From Pedobacter frigoris (lineage in GTDB: Bacteria; Bacteroidota; Bacteroidia; Sphingobacteriales; Sphingobacteriaceae), in assembly GCF_005116445.1 (NCBI RefSeq), contig NZ_SWBQ01000002.1:248001-312000 (forward strand): a DNA stretch of 64,000 nucleotides, written 5' to 3'. How positions within the stretch are numbered: the stretch's first letter is position 1; every line of letters starts with the position of its first letter. The translations under genes and the position numbers were made by a program. The notes below the pieces were generated by a model. The model ran no database searches and was not told where the DNA came from. It saw only the letters and a program-made list of their open reading frames with translations. This document shows positions 9,497-19,069 of this stretch, piece by piece.

Positions 9497-12400
9497 TTAG
9501 AATGAAACATTGATACCTAAATTGAATGTGCGTTGCGCAGGATACCCTGTATTTGCGCCACCTACCGATTCCGGATCTATCTGGTATTTTTTATTCACGT
9601 TTGTTTTGGTGAACAATAAGTTGCCGTTGGTATATACCCTTACGCCTCTTAAACCAATTGGCTTAACCCAAACATCAGGTAGTTGGTACGAAAGCTCTGC
9701 TGTCCTTAACCTCAGATACCAGGCATTGATCAGCCAGAAATCAGAGAAGTTGGTACGTGCATCGTTAATTAATGTACCTCCAAGCGCCGGAAACTGTGCA
9801 GTCTCCGCTGTCGCAGGCGTCCATCTTTCTAAGTGCAATGGCTGAAAATTGTTGAATCCTAAACCTTCAGAGTTCAATGCCACACTAAAGTTGTAAGATC
9901 CCTGGAAGGCAAGGTTTAAACCTATCCCTTTGTAATTGAACCCAAGGTTCAAACCAAGTACGTTTACAGGCAAACTTGAATTGCCGATAGCCTGTCTGTC
10001 GTATGCGTCGATGATTAGGTCGCCATTGATGTCCCTATACTTCAAATCTCCAGCTCTCGGTGAAATTACCGGTTTAGCAACAGTCGGATCAGTAATGTCC
10101 ACAATTGAATAGAATCCATTGAACAGGTAACCGAAGTTTTGTCCGATAGAATGCCCTGTTTCAGCCAGCCATGGGTAACGCGGTTGCGCCTCATCTTTTT
10201 CTATGATGGTGTTTTTTGTGAAACTAAATGTAGCATTGATATTGTAGTTGAAATTCTTAACCGTATTTCTGTAGGTGATCTCTCCGTCCCATCCATTTCT
10301 TTTCACAATACCAAGATTTACCGGAGGCAGTGCCACACCGAAGATTCCGGATACACTTGACCTGTTGGTCAGGATATCATAACGTTTGCCATAAAATCGG
10401 TCTACGACGAAGTTTAGCTTGTTTTTAAACATGTTTACATCCAGACCTATATTCGTCTGCAAATCCTTTTCCCAGGTTACATTTAGGTTAGCCAGACGTC
10501 CTTCAATAACACCATTAGATGTTGTTCCGGGAGTTTGTCCAAACTGTGTTCCTGCTCCTGTAGTATAGGTTTGCTGGTATACGTAGCCGAAGTTTCCTGC
10601 TACACCATCATTTCCGGTCAGACCGTGCGATCCCCGCAGTTTAAATACATCAACAAATGGTAATGCTTTATGAAAGAAACTCTCTTCCGCAACGTTCCAG
10701 CCCACAGAGGCTGCCGGGAACCAGCCATAACGATTGGCCTTCTCAAAACGGTCTGAGCCGTTGTATCCGCCGACAAACTCAATAAGATACTTTTGCTTAT
10801 AATTATAACCCACACGCCCTGTATATCTTCTGTATACCCATGGCAGGTTTGTTCCGTCACGCCCAACATCCGATTTCTGATCAATCAATGCTGTAGCATA
10901 AACCCTATGGTCACCAAAATTATGATCGTAGTTTAACATAGGTTGCACCTGCAATACTTTTAATGCCAGGTTAATTCCTGAAGACAAAGAAAGCGGCGGC
11001 AACCTGTAAAGATTTGCTGTAGTCAACCGATAACTATTGTCTACCGGGTTGTAATAATAAGAAGGGAAACTTCCTCTGCTCAGAGACCTGGTATTGGTTT
11101 GGTTACTCGAGTAAGAAACCGTCAGTTTAGCAGAGAATCCTTCTGCAAGGAAATCCAGTTTCTGAGTTGCGCCAAACACGGCATTGAGGTCATTCGCATA
11201 AGATCTGCTATATCCCATGGTCGACAATTTACCTACGATATTTGATGAAGAATTGGATAGTTTTCCTTCGCCGAATGTACCGTTTGGATTGTAAATTGGG
11301 TAAGCATAAGGTGCCAGGATAAACAATTCCGTCATCAGCAAGCCACTATATATCGACCCTCCATTGATAGGAGAATTGGTTTGTCCGAAACGTCCGCTGA
11401 CGTCTACCCTGAAAGAAAGGTTTTTATTGGCCTGGATATCAAGATTAGAACGGAAATTATAGCGTGAGTACCAGAAAGCATTGTTAAAGCCCGAATATTC
11501 ACCAAAGTTTTTAAACATACCATCCTGCGACACGTATCCTCCCGAGATGAAATACTTCACCGTATTGCTACCTCCCGAGATGTCTATGTTCGTACGCATT
11601 TGAGGAGCTGATTTTTCAGTCAGTTCACCCCACCAGTCCACATCAGGATGTCCGTAAGGGTCAGCGCCCGATTTAAACAACTCCAGGTCTGCCGGTGTAA
11701 AAGTTGTAGTTGCCTGTCCTCCGTTTGTTTCGCTTTCTGTCAGCAACAAAGCCGATTCATAAGAGCGTAAAAACTTAGGCCTGTAAGACCAGCTCTGTGT
11801 TGCAAATTCCTGTCTGAGGTTGATTGAAGGTACTCCGCTCTGCCCTCTTTTTGTGGTAATAACCAACACACCATTCGCACCTCTTAAACCATAAATTGCA
11901 GTGGATGCAGCATCCTTTAAAATGGAGATACTTTCAATCTCATTGGGATCCAGACGCTGAACATCACTCATATTGTATTCAATATCATCAACAATGATCA
12001 GGGCATTGTTGGAGCTTCCCAGCGCTGTGGTTCCTGCAACACTACTACTTGAACCGTTTGCTGCATTGACTCCGACATAAGAAGACACCCCACGAATGAA
12101 AAACTGGGATGCATCAAGTCCCGGCTGACCGCTTCTTTGCACTGCAAAAAAACCTGGCAGTCGGCCTACCAATGAATTCTGAACACTGGTGCTTGGATTT
12201 TGCTTCAGTTCTTTATTGGTGATGGTACTTACAGAACCCGTATTGGTTAATTTCTTCTGGGTACCATACCCCACCACAATGATCTCTTCAAGACCTTTTG
12301 TATCTTCGGCGAGATTGACAAACACCGTTTTCGCATTAGGCGCCACCGTAACTTCCTTAGTCAGGTATCCGATCAGTTTAACCACCAATACATTCCCTCT

Positions 12401-12613
12401 TCTCAAAGTAATTGAAAACTGGCCCTTATCATCCGTCGTCCCACCATTTTGCAGCAGTCCCTTTTCATATATACTCGCTCCGGGCAGCGGGCCTTTAGCA
12501 TCTGATACTGTGCCCGTAACTGTACGCGTCTGTGCCTGGACTACGCCAGTATGCATTGTTAAAAATGCGCACAATACACCTACAAAAGCATTAAATAAAC
12601 ATTTCTTCATCAT
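9497..12613 (-). CDS. SusC/RagA-type TonB-dependent outer-membrane transporter (PUL 1, second pair)
   Basis: Outer-membrane beta-barrel that imports glycan fragments using TonB energy, about 1038 residues. The frame opens at 12637, but the signal peptide MMKKCLFNAFVGVL points to 12613 or 12610. After the signal come a carboxypeptidase-regulatory-like beta-sandwich (about 30-110, GTVSDAKGPLPGASI), the SusC linker motif VVGYGTQKK, the plug domain (about 115-230, with the GLRGANGVLVITTK end) and the barrel, which ends in an aromatic residue (NVSF). There is no STN domain, so this is HTCS-type rather than sigma/anti-sigma control. It is followed at 10 bp by its SusD. Confidence 0.94.
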   Translation of the reverse strand: MMKKCLFNAFVGVLCAFLTMHTGVVQAQTRTVTGTVSDAKGPLPGASIYEKGLLQNGGTTDDKGQFSITLRRGNVLVVKLIGYLTKEVTVAPNAKTVFVNLAEDTKGLEEIIVVGYGTQKKLTNTGSVSTITNKELKQNPSTSVQNSLVGRLPGFFAVQRSGQPGLDASQFFIRGVSSYVGVNAANGSSSSVAGTTALGSSNNALIIVDDIEYNMSDVQRLDPNEIESISILKDAASTAIYGLRGANGVLVITTKRGQSGVPSINLRQEFATQSWSYRPKFLRSYESALLLTESETNGGQATTTFTPADLELFKSGADPYGHPDVDWWGELTEKSAPQMRTNIDISGGSNTVKYFISGGYVSQDGMFKNFGEYSGFNNAFWYSRYNFRSNLDIQANKNLSFRVDVSGRFGQTNSPINGGSIYSGLLMTELFILAPYAYPIYNPNGTFGEGKLSNSSSNIVGKLSTMGYSRSYANDLNAVFGATQKLDFLAEGFSAKLTVSYSSNQTNTRSLSRGSFPSYYYNPVDNSYRLTTANLYRLPPLSLSSGINLALKVLQVQPMLNYDHNFGDHRVYATALIDQKSDVGRDGTNLPWVYRRYTGRVGYNYKQKYLIEFVGGYNGSDRFEKANRYGWFPAASVGWNVAEESFFHKALPFVDVFKLRGSHGLTGNDGVAGNFGYVYQQTYTTGAGTQFGQTPGTTSNGVIEGRLANLNVTWEKDLQTNIGLDVNMFKNKLNFVVDRFYGKRYDILTNRSSVSGIFGVALPPVNLGIVKRNGWDGEITYRNTVKNFNYNINATFSFTKNTIIEKDEAQPRYPWLAETGHSIGQNFGYLFNGFYSIVDITDPTVAKPVISPRAGDLKYRDINGDLIIDAYDRQAIGNSSLPVNVLGLNLGFNYKGIGLNLAFQGSYNFSVALNSEGLGFNNFQPLHLERWTPATAETAQFPALGGTLINDARTNFSDFWLINAWYLRLRTAELSYQLPDVWVKPIGLRGVRVYTNGNLLFTKTNVNKKYQIDPESVGGANTGYPAQRTFNLGINVSF

Positions 12614-12650
12614 GATCATATTTATATTAAAAATCATCGTCTTAATTAAT

Positions 12651-14306
12651 TTACCAACCGGTATTTTGGATCAGCTTGTCACTCTTGACAACCTCGCTGT
12701 AAGGGAGCGGGTACAGATACATCTTCGGCGCTGTAAATACCGCAGTAATTACATTTTCCCTCGTGTAAGTGAGTGCTCCTGTAGTTGCATTCTTTGTAAT
12801 CCTAATACCAGTAAGCGGTTTATTTAATACCTGTTCAGCAATCTTCCATCTTCTGATGTCCCAGAAGCGTTGTTCTTCGAAAGCCATTTCCACGCGTCGT
12901 TCATGACGGATGACCTCTCTCAGCTCATCTTTTGTTTTTGTTCTTGCAATGGCGAATGGACTTAAACCTGCCCTTCTTCTAATAGACTCAACTGCAGCAA
13001 ACACATCTTCTGCCGGGCCCGAAAACTCATTCTTCGCCTCTGCAAAATTCAGCAGCACTTCCGCATATCTGAAGATTGGAAAATTGTGTGTAACTGTAGC
13101 ATAAGTACTTCCAGATGGGTTATTGCCCAAAAATTTGCGTGCGTAATAACCGGTACGTGTTTGTCTGGCAACACCTCCTGGTCTGTCCTTACCACCATCA
13201 AAAGTTTCTACCGGTCTTCCCAACCAGGTCATCCCATTATGGAATATGGTCAGGTAAAAACGAGGGTCTCTGCCAGCATAAGGATTAGAAGCAATATAAC
13301 CTGAAGTATTGTCATCAATAGACTTACCATTCGCCATTTCGAAAGCCCTTACCAATTCTTCTGTTGGGCTGGTCTGTCCCTGACTGGTTGTATTATTGGC
13401 AATATAGCCTACCGGAGCATTTGCGTACTCTACTGTATTATTGTTGGCCTGCTGTTGTGCAAAAATGATCTCCCTGCTGGTTCTTGAAGTAAATGCATTG
13501 ATGTATGATGTTTCCAATGCAAACTTACCAGTTGCAATTTTAGTAATGTCTTCCGCAGCGGTGTAAGCAGCCTTCCATTTGTCCAGGTCGTTATTGACAT
13601 TGAATAACGGACTCGCAGCGTATAACAATGCCTTGGCTTTCAACGCCATTGCTGCACCCTTAGTCGCTCTTCCTAAATTGGTGTTATCTATAGGGTCAGT
13701 TCTAAGATCCGGAATAATTGCATCACATTCGGTCACTATATAGTTCACACACTCATCATAAGTATTGCGGGCAATATTCATATCATCAGTATAATTGAAG
13801 ACCTTATCTCCAATTAAGGGTACGCCGCCGTAACGTTTTATGAGTTCAAAATAAAGCAAAGACCTTAGAAACCTCGCTTCAGCTTTCCAGTAGCCTTTAT
13901 TAGCTGCATTGGATGCGATTAGGTTGATCTTGTCCATATTTGCCAGTAAGATATTGGCCGACCTGATACCCGCATAGTTTTTTGCATATGCATCGTCAGG
14001 GTTATTATTTGAGGTCAGCGTTGATCTTGTAAAACGCTCAACAGTTGTATTTAACGCCGAAGCAATGGCATCATCAGAACCTGCATCCAGGTAATTTGAA
14101 CTGATCCTGTTATATCCAACAGGAATATTAGCGTAGATGCCATTTAAGTATTGCTCTGTATAAAACCCGATAGAATCAGTTGGGTCAAACACATTGTCTT
14201 CTTTTAAATTCTGCAATGGCTCACTCTCGATTACATCCTTTTTGCAGGAAAAGAAAACCAAGGTGCAGGTAAACAGAAATATATAATTTAAGTTTTTCAT
14301 ATCCAT
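12651..14306 (-). CDS. SusD/RagB-type outer-membrane lipoprotein (PUL 1, first pair)
   Basis: Second SusD homologue of the operon, about 550 residues, and the partner of the SusC immediately upstream. The lipoprotein signal ends in FFSCKKD. Start is 14306 (MDMKNLN) or 14300 (MKNLN); the latter leaves the same 10-bp gap to SusC seen in the other pair. Typical SusD motifs are present: ARFLRSLLYFELIKRYGGVPLIG, RYAEVLLNFAEAKNE and AFEEQRFWDIRRWK, with an NTGW end. It resembles the neighbouring SusD in these motifs but differs clearly elsewhere, so the two pairs are not a recent duplication. Confidence 0.93.
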   Translation of the reverse strand: MDMKNLNYIFLFTCTLVFFSCKKDVIESEPLQNLKEDNVFDPTDSIGFYTEQYLNGIYANIPVGYNRISSNYLDAGSDDAIASALNTTVERFTRSTLTSNNNPDDAYAKNYAGIRSANILLANMDKINLIASNAANKGYWKAEARFLRSLLYFELIKRYGGVPLIGDKVFNYTDDMNIARNTYDECVNYIVTECDAIIPDLRTDPIDNTNLGRATKGAAMALKAKALLYAASPLFNVNNDLDKWKAAYTAAEDITKIATGKFALETSYINAFTSRTSREIIFAQQQANNNTVEYANAPVGYIANNTTSQGQTSPTEELVRAFEMANGKSIDDNTSGYIASNPYAGRDPRFYLTIFHNGMTWLGRPVETFDGGKDRPGGVARQTRTGYYARKFLGNNPSGSTYATVTHNFPIFRYAEVLLNFAEAKNEFSGPAEDVFAAVESIRRRAGLSPFAIARTKTKDELREVIRHERRVEMAFEEQRFWDIRRWKIAEQVLNKPLTGIRITKNATTGALTYTRENVITAVFTAPKMYLYPLPYSEVVKSDKLIQNTGW

Positions 14307-14310
14307 TTAA

Positions 14311-17268
14311 TTAAAATTTAACATTTATACCCCCGTTGATCACCCTTTGCATTGGGTACAGCGCGCTGTATCCTTCTGGGTCCTGATAATCAAGCATAGA
14401 AGACGTTAGTAAATTTTGTCCGTTTACAAAGAACCTGATCATAGACAGTTTAATTTTTGAAGTAAATGCACGTGGAAGGGTATAACCTATCTCCGCATTT
14501 TTTAACCTTAAATAATCGGCTCTTTTGATCCAGAATGATGACAATGCCTGGCTATGTGAAGAGTTGCTGATCGACAAACGCGGATATTCTGCAGTATTTG
14601 CTGTTTCGGGAGTCCATCTTTCCATATTGATTGGCCATGCCTGTCCTTTTCCGTTATTTGAGAACGCAAAAGCTGTGTTACCAGAAATATTTGCTCTTCT
14701 GTTTGCTGCACCTTGAAGCAGCACAGAAACATCAAAGCCTTTCCAGCTTAACCCTAAGTTTGCGCCATAGAAATACAATGGCTTGTTAGACAACAATGAA
14801 GTCTGATCCAGGAAATTGATCACGCCATCCTTGTTTAAATCAACATACTTGATATCCCCTGCTCTGGGCACATAACCTTCTGTACTTGCATTTGCAGCAG
14901 CTTCTGCATCGGTATTGTAAAAGCCGTCAGCAAGGTAGCCGAAGGTCTGTCCTACACGCTGACCGGTTCTCCACATCCACTCATAGGGTTGATTGACCTC
15001 ATCAAAGTAAGTCAATTTGCTATTTTGGGTAGAGAAATTACCTGAAATGAAATAGTTGAATTCATTAACCTTTCCCTGGTAAGTCACATCAAGCTCTAGT
15101 CCGTAATAGCGGCGCTTTCCAATGTTTTCATTTGGAAAATCATCCCCTAATAAGGCAGAATTCTTACCTCTTACCTGTGCAAGATCATAGTATTTGTTAT
15201 TGTAGTAATCAAAAGAGACACTGATCTTATTGTCAACCAATGCTGCATCAAAACCTATGTTGAATTTATTTGCTTTTTCCCAGCTGATGTTAGGATTTGC
15301 GAGCGAACCCATAGTGATACCTGAAACAGTAGTGGCACCGCTTCCTATCATATAACCACTTCCGCTTCCATAATATTGATTGTAGACATAATAGCCAACA
15401 TTGTTATTTCCATTATGACCGTAGGTTCCCCTGATCTTGAAGTTGTTAAGCCAAACCTTAGCATTCTCCATGAATCTTTCTTCTGAAAGCACCCAGCCCA
15501 GACCTACTGCAGGAAAGAAGCCGTATCTATTTCCCGGCGCATACATGTTGTGTCCGCTGTAGCTTATAGCCAATTCTGCCAGGTATTTATTTTTGTAAGC
15601 ATAGTTGGCCCTGGTACCGATCAAGTTGTAGTTATAAGGTAAATTGGAAGCCCCGGAAACCACACTTTGTGTATTGGCAATCATAAACAAATTGAGTTCA
15701 TGGTCATCCCAGGTTTTGTCATACCCTGCCATAAAATCAAAATAGATGTTTCTCGAAATGGTAGAAACAATGGCGGAAGGATTTCCCAGCTGACCATTGC
15801 TCGCGTATTGCTGATAAGTAACCGCACTGGTGGTCGGATTTACGATACGCTGATAAGCAGCATAGGTCTTATTACGATTGGTAATTTCCTGCAATGTGGT
15901 ATTATAAGTACCACTTGCTTTTACCCACAATCCTTTGGTTACTTCATCAAGGCTTTTCCTTAATGAAACATCAAAAGAAAGATCCCTATTGTATCTTTGA
16001 GTGTAACCTGAACGTGTGGAAAGTCCCCAAAGGTTATTCTGATAATCAGCTGAAGTACCCAAACTATCTGCCCTTACAAATTCCGGATAGGCATTATTAG
16101 GGGTGTTGTACAATGCAGTAAAAATATTATCTGAACTGGTTCCCGGCTCATTACCGCTTTGTACCCTTGCAAAAATACCCAAACCAAGTGTCAGGGATTT
16201 GTTCAGATCAGCCTCCACATTAGATCTTATCGCAGCACGCGTAAAGTTGGTATTTGTATTATACGGATTTACAGCATCTGTCTTAAATAGCCCATCATTT
16301 GAGAGGTAGTCTACAGAGGTAAAATATCTTGCTGATCTGGTACCGCCAGAAGCATATAGGTTATATCTTGAATAAGCGGAGTTAGGCTCCAGCAACGTAT
16401 TGAACCAATTTACATTGGGATGCCCAAGCGGATCAGATCCATTTTTATAAGCCTCAATATCTGCATTCGTATACACTGGGGCGGAGCCGTCATTGACCAT
16501 TGCTTCATTAAATAAAATAGCCCACTGACTGGCCTCTAAAGGTTTTTGAAACCCAATAGGTGTTTGTACACCAGCCTGAGCTTTCAAAGATACTTCCAGC
16601 TTACCTATACTACCTTTGCGGGTTTTTACGGATACAATTCCATTTGCACCACGCTGTCCCAGCAAAGCTGTAGACAATCCGTCTTTCAGCACAGTAATGG
16701 ATTCAATTTCTTCAGGAGCCATAGAGAGGTAGTCTCTAAATACCCCATCAATCATAATAGACGGTGTTGTACCCCTTAATGTTAGTGTAGAAGCGTCAAA
16801 AATCGGATTACCCGTACTACCTAAAATGTACAGTCCAGTAAGCCTGCCCGTCATTGCATTACGAAGGTTATTTACCGGCGCTTTTACCAGGTCTACATTC
16901 TCTACCTGCGACACTGACTGCAGATTTTTAGACCTGTCTATTGTTCCATAAAGTAAATCGAAGTGATTTTTGATACTTGTTTTCAATACAATATTGCTGA
17001 CTGCCTTAGCATCAGCCTGTACTTTAACAGTGGTGTATCCATCCAGAGTTACAACAAGTACTTGTCCGGCTGAAGCTTTAATTTCAAAAGCTCCCAGGCG
17101 ATCGGTAATCGCTGTAACTTCTGTTCCTTCCAATGTAATCAATACGTCAGACAAAGGGCTCCCCTGGGGATCAGCAACCTTTCCTTTAAATTTTATGTTT
17201 TGTGACATTGCTGATAAGGGCAGTATCAAAAACAGAAAAAATAGTTTTAGTAAGTAGTTTTTTCTCAT
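14311..17268 (-). CDS. SusC/RagA-type TonB-dependent outer-membrane transporter (PUL 1, first pair)
   Basis: Outer-membrane transporter of 985 residues. Signal peptide about 1-22 (MRKNYLLKLFFLFLILPLSA, then MSQ). A carboxypeptidase-regulatory-like domain follows (about 25-95, VADPQGSPLSDVLITLEG). The plug domain has the usual LRGTTPSIMIDGV and LKDGLSTALLGQRGANG segments. The barrel ends in NVKF. The linker between the regulatory domain and the plug (about residues 95-125) lacks the VVGYGTQ motif common in this family, which is a small deviation. It is the second gene of the operon after the beta-helix protein, 116 bp downstream of that gene. Confidence 0.93.
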   Translation of the reverse strand: MRKNYLLKLFFLFLILPLSAMSQNIKFKGKVADPQGSPLSDVLITLEGTEVTAITDRLGAFEIKASAGQVLVVTLDGYTTVKVQADAKAVSNIVLKTSIKNHFDLLYGTIDRSKNLQSVSQVENVDLVKAPVNNLRNAMTGRLTGLYILGSTGNPIFDASTLTLRGTTPSIMIDGVFRDYLSMAPEEIESITVLKDGLSTALLGQRGANGIVSVKTRKGSIGKLEVSLKAQAGVQTPIGFQKPLEASQWAILFNEAMVNDGSAPVYTNADIEAYKNGSDPLGHPNVNWFNTLLEPNSAYSRYNLYASGGTRSARYFTSVDYLSNDGLFKTDAVNPYNTNTNFTRAAIRSNVEADLNKSLTLGLGIFARVQSGNEPGTSSDNIFTALYNTPNNAYPEFVRADSLGTSADYQNNLWGLSTRSGYTQRYNRDLSFDVSLRKSLDEVTKGLWVKASGTYNTTLQEITNRNKTYAAYQRIVNPTTSAVTYQQYASNGQLGNPSAIVSTISRNIYFDFMAGYDKTWDDHELNLFMIANTQSVVSGASNLPYNYNLIGTRANYAYKNKYLAELAISYSGHNMYAPGNRYGFFPAVGLGWVLSEERFMENAKVWLNNFKIRGTYGHNGNNNVGYYVYNQYYGSGSGYMIGSGATTVSGITMGSLANPNISWEKANKFNIGFDAALVDNKISVSFDYYNNKYYDLAQVRGKNSALLGDDFPNENIGKRRYYGLELDVTYQGKVNEFNYFISGNFSTQNSKLTYFDEVNQPYEWMWRTGQRVGQTFGYLADGFYNTDAEAAANASTEGYVPRAGDIKYVDLNKDGVINFLDQTSLLSNKPLYFYGANLGLSWKGFDVSVLLQGAANRRANISGNTAFAFSNNGKGQAWPINMERWTPETANTAEYPRLSISNSSHSQALSSFWIKRADYLRLKNAEIGYTLPRAFTSKIKLSMIRFFVNGQNLLTSSMLDYQDPEGYSALYPMQRVINGGINVKF

Positions 17269-17384
17269 ATTGTTTTTAGTTGGTTTATTATCCTCGCAAA
17301 TTCACAGGCAAAATCCCTCCCTGTTGGATTGCAAATCCATTTTAAATTGTATTATAAGAAGGTTTGGTGTTGTTTAAATCCCTG

Positions 17385-18827
17385 CTATAATTCCCTGTAC
17401 ATATTCAACTTTTTAAGTAGTGTCCAGGGACACTTTTTCATATCCTTTTCTTTAATTGAAGTTTTACCTTCAGTTACATTCAATAATTTATTGCTCCCTA
17501 TGATATTTCCATTAAATGTGTTCTTCTTCCAGGTTACAGCACCATATTGTTTTTCTGATTTGGTAAAAACCGCTGTTGCGCCCTGCTCAAACCTAAAAAT
17601 GTTGTTTTCAAAAACGATATTCTTTGGGATGCCATGCTCTATGTCCACCATCTCCATTTTCACGGAATCCTTTGTATTGTTATAAAACACATTTCCTGAA
17701 ATCATTGTACTATCCGTTACCAATGCAAAATTGAAAAGCCGCCTTCTGTTGTTCCCATCATTAATGCTTAGGTTATCCCTGATGATGCTGTTTTTCGTCA
17801 TCTTACTTTTAGCATTGATGGCATCAGAAATCACCAGCATAAAACCGCCTTCGTTATCGTGGCTATAGTTATTTTGTATAATGGTATTGTTGCAGTTGCC
17901 ATCAATATCAAATGACTGACCATCATTAGACCAGTCGTCATTTTGTGTATAGGCTACTTCATTAAACTGGATCAGCGTATTATCGCTGCTGTGCGGCCAT
18001 ATTCCTACTGCATTATCTTTTGCCCTGGTCCTGATATGAAATAACTTATTGTATTCTACTACCGAACCATCAAAAGCCTTCACGACGATCCCGTCACCAC
18101 CTATGTCTTCTATTGTACATCCCCTGATCACCAGATTTCTATTTGGGAACCAGTTGTTTCGAAAACCAAAAGTGCCGTTTCCCCTGATGCCATTTCTATC
18201 CACACGTACCACTTTACAGTTTTCGATCAGTAAACCGTCGATATTACTTGGCTTGGGGCCCTGGCAGTCCCAATAAATGCCGTGCCCTTCTTTACTGCCT
18301 TTTTTATTGTCTCCATTGATATCATGAACATATAAATTAGATAGTCTGATGTTGGCAATAGTGCCGATATCCTCTGAAAGTATGCGTACACCGGTAGGGC
18401 CTGTTTTTTGCTCCTTAACCGCTGGATCAAGATTAGATATGTCCAAAAATTCCAGTGCGATATGGCTCATGTTCTTTAACAGTACCGCGTCTGTAAATTT
18501 TCCTTCGGCAGCAATTACAGGCAGATTACCTTTTCCATAGACACTGAAAATGATAGGATCTGATTTGGAACCTGAACCTTTGGGGGCTAATTGTCCCTGC
18601 CATTTTCCTCCTCTTTTAAAAAGTATCTGATCGCCGGGTTTGAAGGTCTGCGCATTTATCTTATCCAATGTTTTCCAAGCCTGCTTTTGAGTAGCGCCAT
18701 TATTGCTATCACTCCCATTTACATCGTCTATATAGTATTTACTTAGCAGAGACAGCGTGTGCGCATTAGCGCCTTTAGGTACGATGAAAATAGCGGCCAA
18801 TAAAATGAAATAGTAAAGTTTAGTCAT
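17385..18827 (-). CDS. Secreted right-handed parallel beta-helix protein
   Basis: 480-residue secreted protein. A signal peptide of about 22 residues (ending KGANA) precedes a segment with YYIDDVNGSDSNNG and AWKTLDKINA, which is the usual entry to DUF1565-like or polysaccharide-lyase-type beta-helices. The body is a ladder of short repeats of the form 'xIxNxxI' and 'NxI/VxxNxF', for example LVIRGCTIEDIGGDGI and NTIIQNNYSHDNEGG. This fold is used by polysaccharide lyases and some glycosidases. No family-specific catalytic residues can be assigned, so activity is open. It is the first gene of the PUL 1 operon, directly behind the tandem-repeat operator, which supports a role in cutting the target glycan. 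Confidence 0.82.
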   Translation of the reverse strand: MTKLYYFILLAAIFIVPKGANAHTLSLLSKYYIDDVNGSDSNNGATQKQAWKTLDKINAQTFKPGDQILFKRGGKWQGQLAPKGSGSKSDPIIFSVYGKGNLPVIAAEGKFTDAVLLKNMSHIALEFLDISNLDPAVKEQKTGPTGVRILSEDIGTIANIRLSNLYVHDINGDNKKGSKEGHGIYWDCQGPKPSNIDGLLIENCKVVRVDRNGIRGNGTFGFRNNWFPNRNLVIRGCTIEDIGGDGIVVKAFDGSVVEYNKLFHIRTRAKDNAVGIWPHSSDNTLIQFNEVAYTQNDDWSNDGQSFDIDGNCNNTIIQNNYSHDNEGGFMLVISDAINAKSKMTKNSIIRDNLSINDGNNRRRLFNFALVTDSTMISGNVFYNNTKDSVKMEMVDIEHGIPKNIVFENNIFRFEQGATAVFTKSEKQYGAVTWKKNTFNGNIIGSNKLLNVTEGKTSIKEKDMKKCPWTLLKKLNMYREL

Positions 18828-18907
18828 ACAAGTTCTCTAAGTTTATATTACTCCCTGGCAATATCCTGTTTGGTTAAAGTAAAATTCCAAAGAATAAAAA
18901 AATACAA

Positions 18908-18944
18908 GGGGTGAAGGATCTGTTTATATGGGGCGAAAATCCTG
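18908..18944 (-). promoter_or_regulatory. Tandem 15-nt direct repeat, candidate HTCS operator (site B)
   Basis: Read on the minus strand, CAGGATTTTCGCCCC (18944-18930) and CAGATCCTTCACCCC (18922-18908) are spaced 7 bp with a 22-bp period. This is the same layout as 2874-2910. Shared positions are C1, G3, a purine at 4, T9, C10, a purine at 11 and C12-15. It lies 80 bp upstream of the beta-helix gene and about 125 bp upstream of the divergent HTCS gene. Paired direct repeats two helical turns apart fit binding by a dimerised AraC-type domain. Confidence 0.6.
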
Positions 18945-19069
18945 TTTTCCTATTAAAAATACGAAATCTAAGCTTTACAACATGTTTAATTATTTTTGAA
19001 ATCGTAAATTTAGCTTCAACCAAATGCATGATTTAAATCTATGTTATAAACAACGTCAGGAAACAGGTG

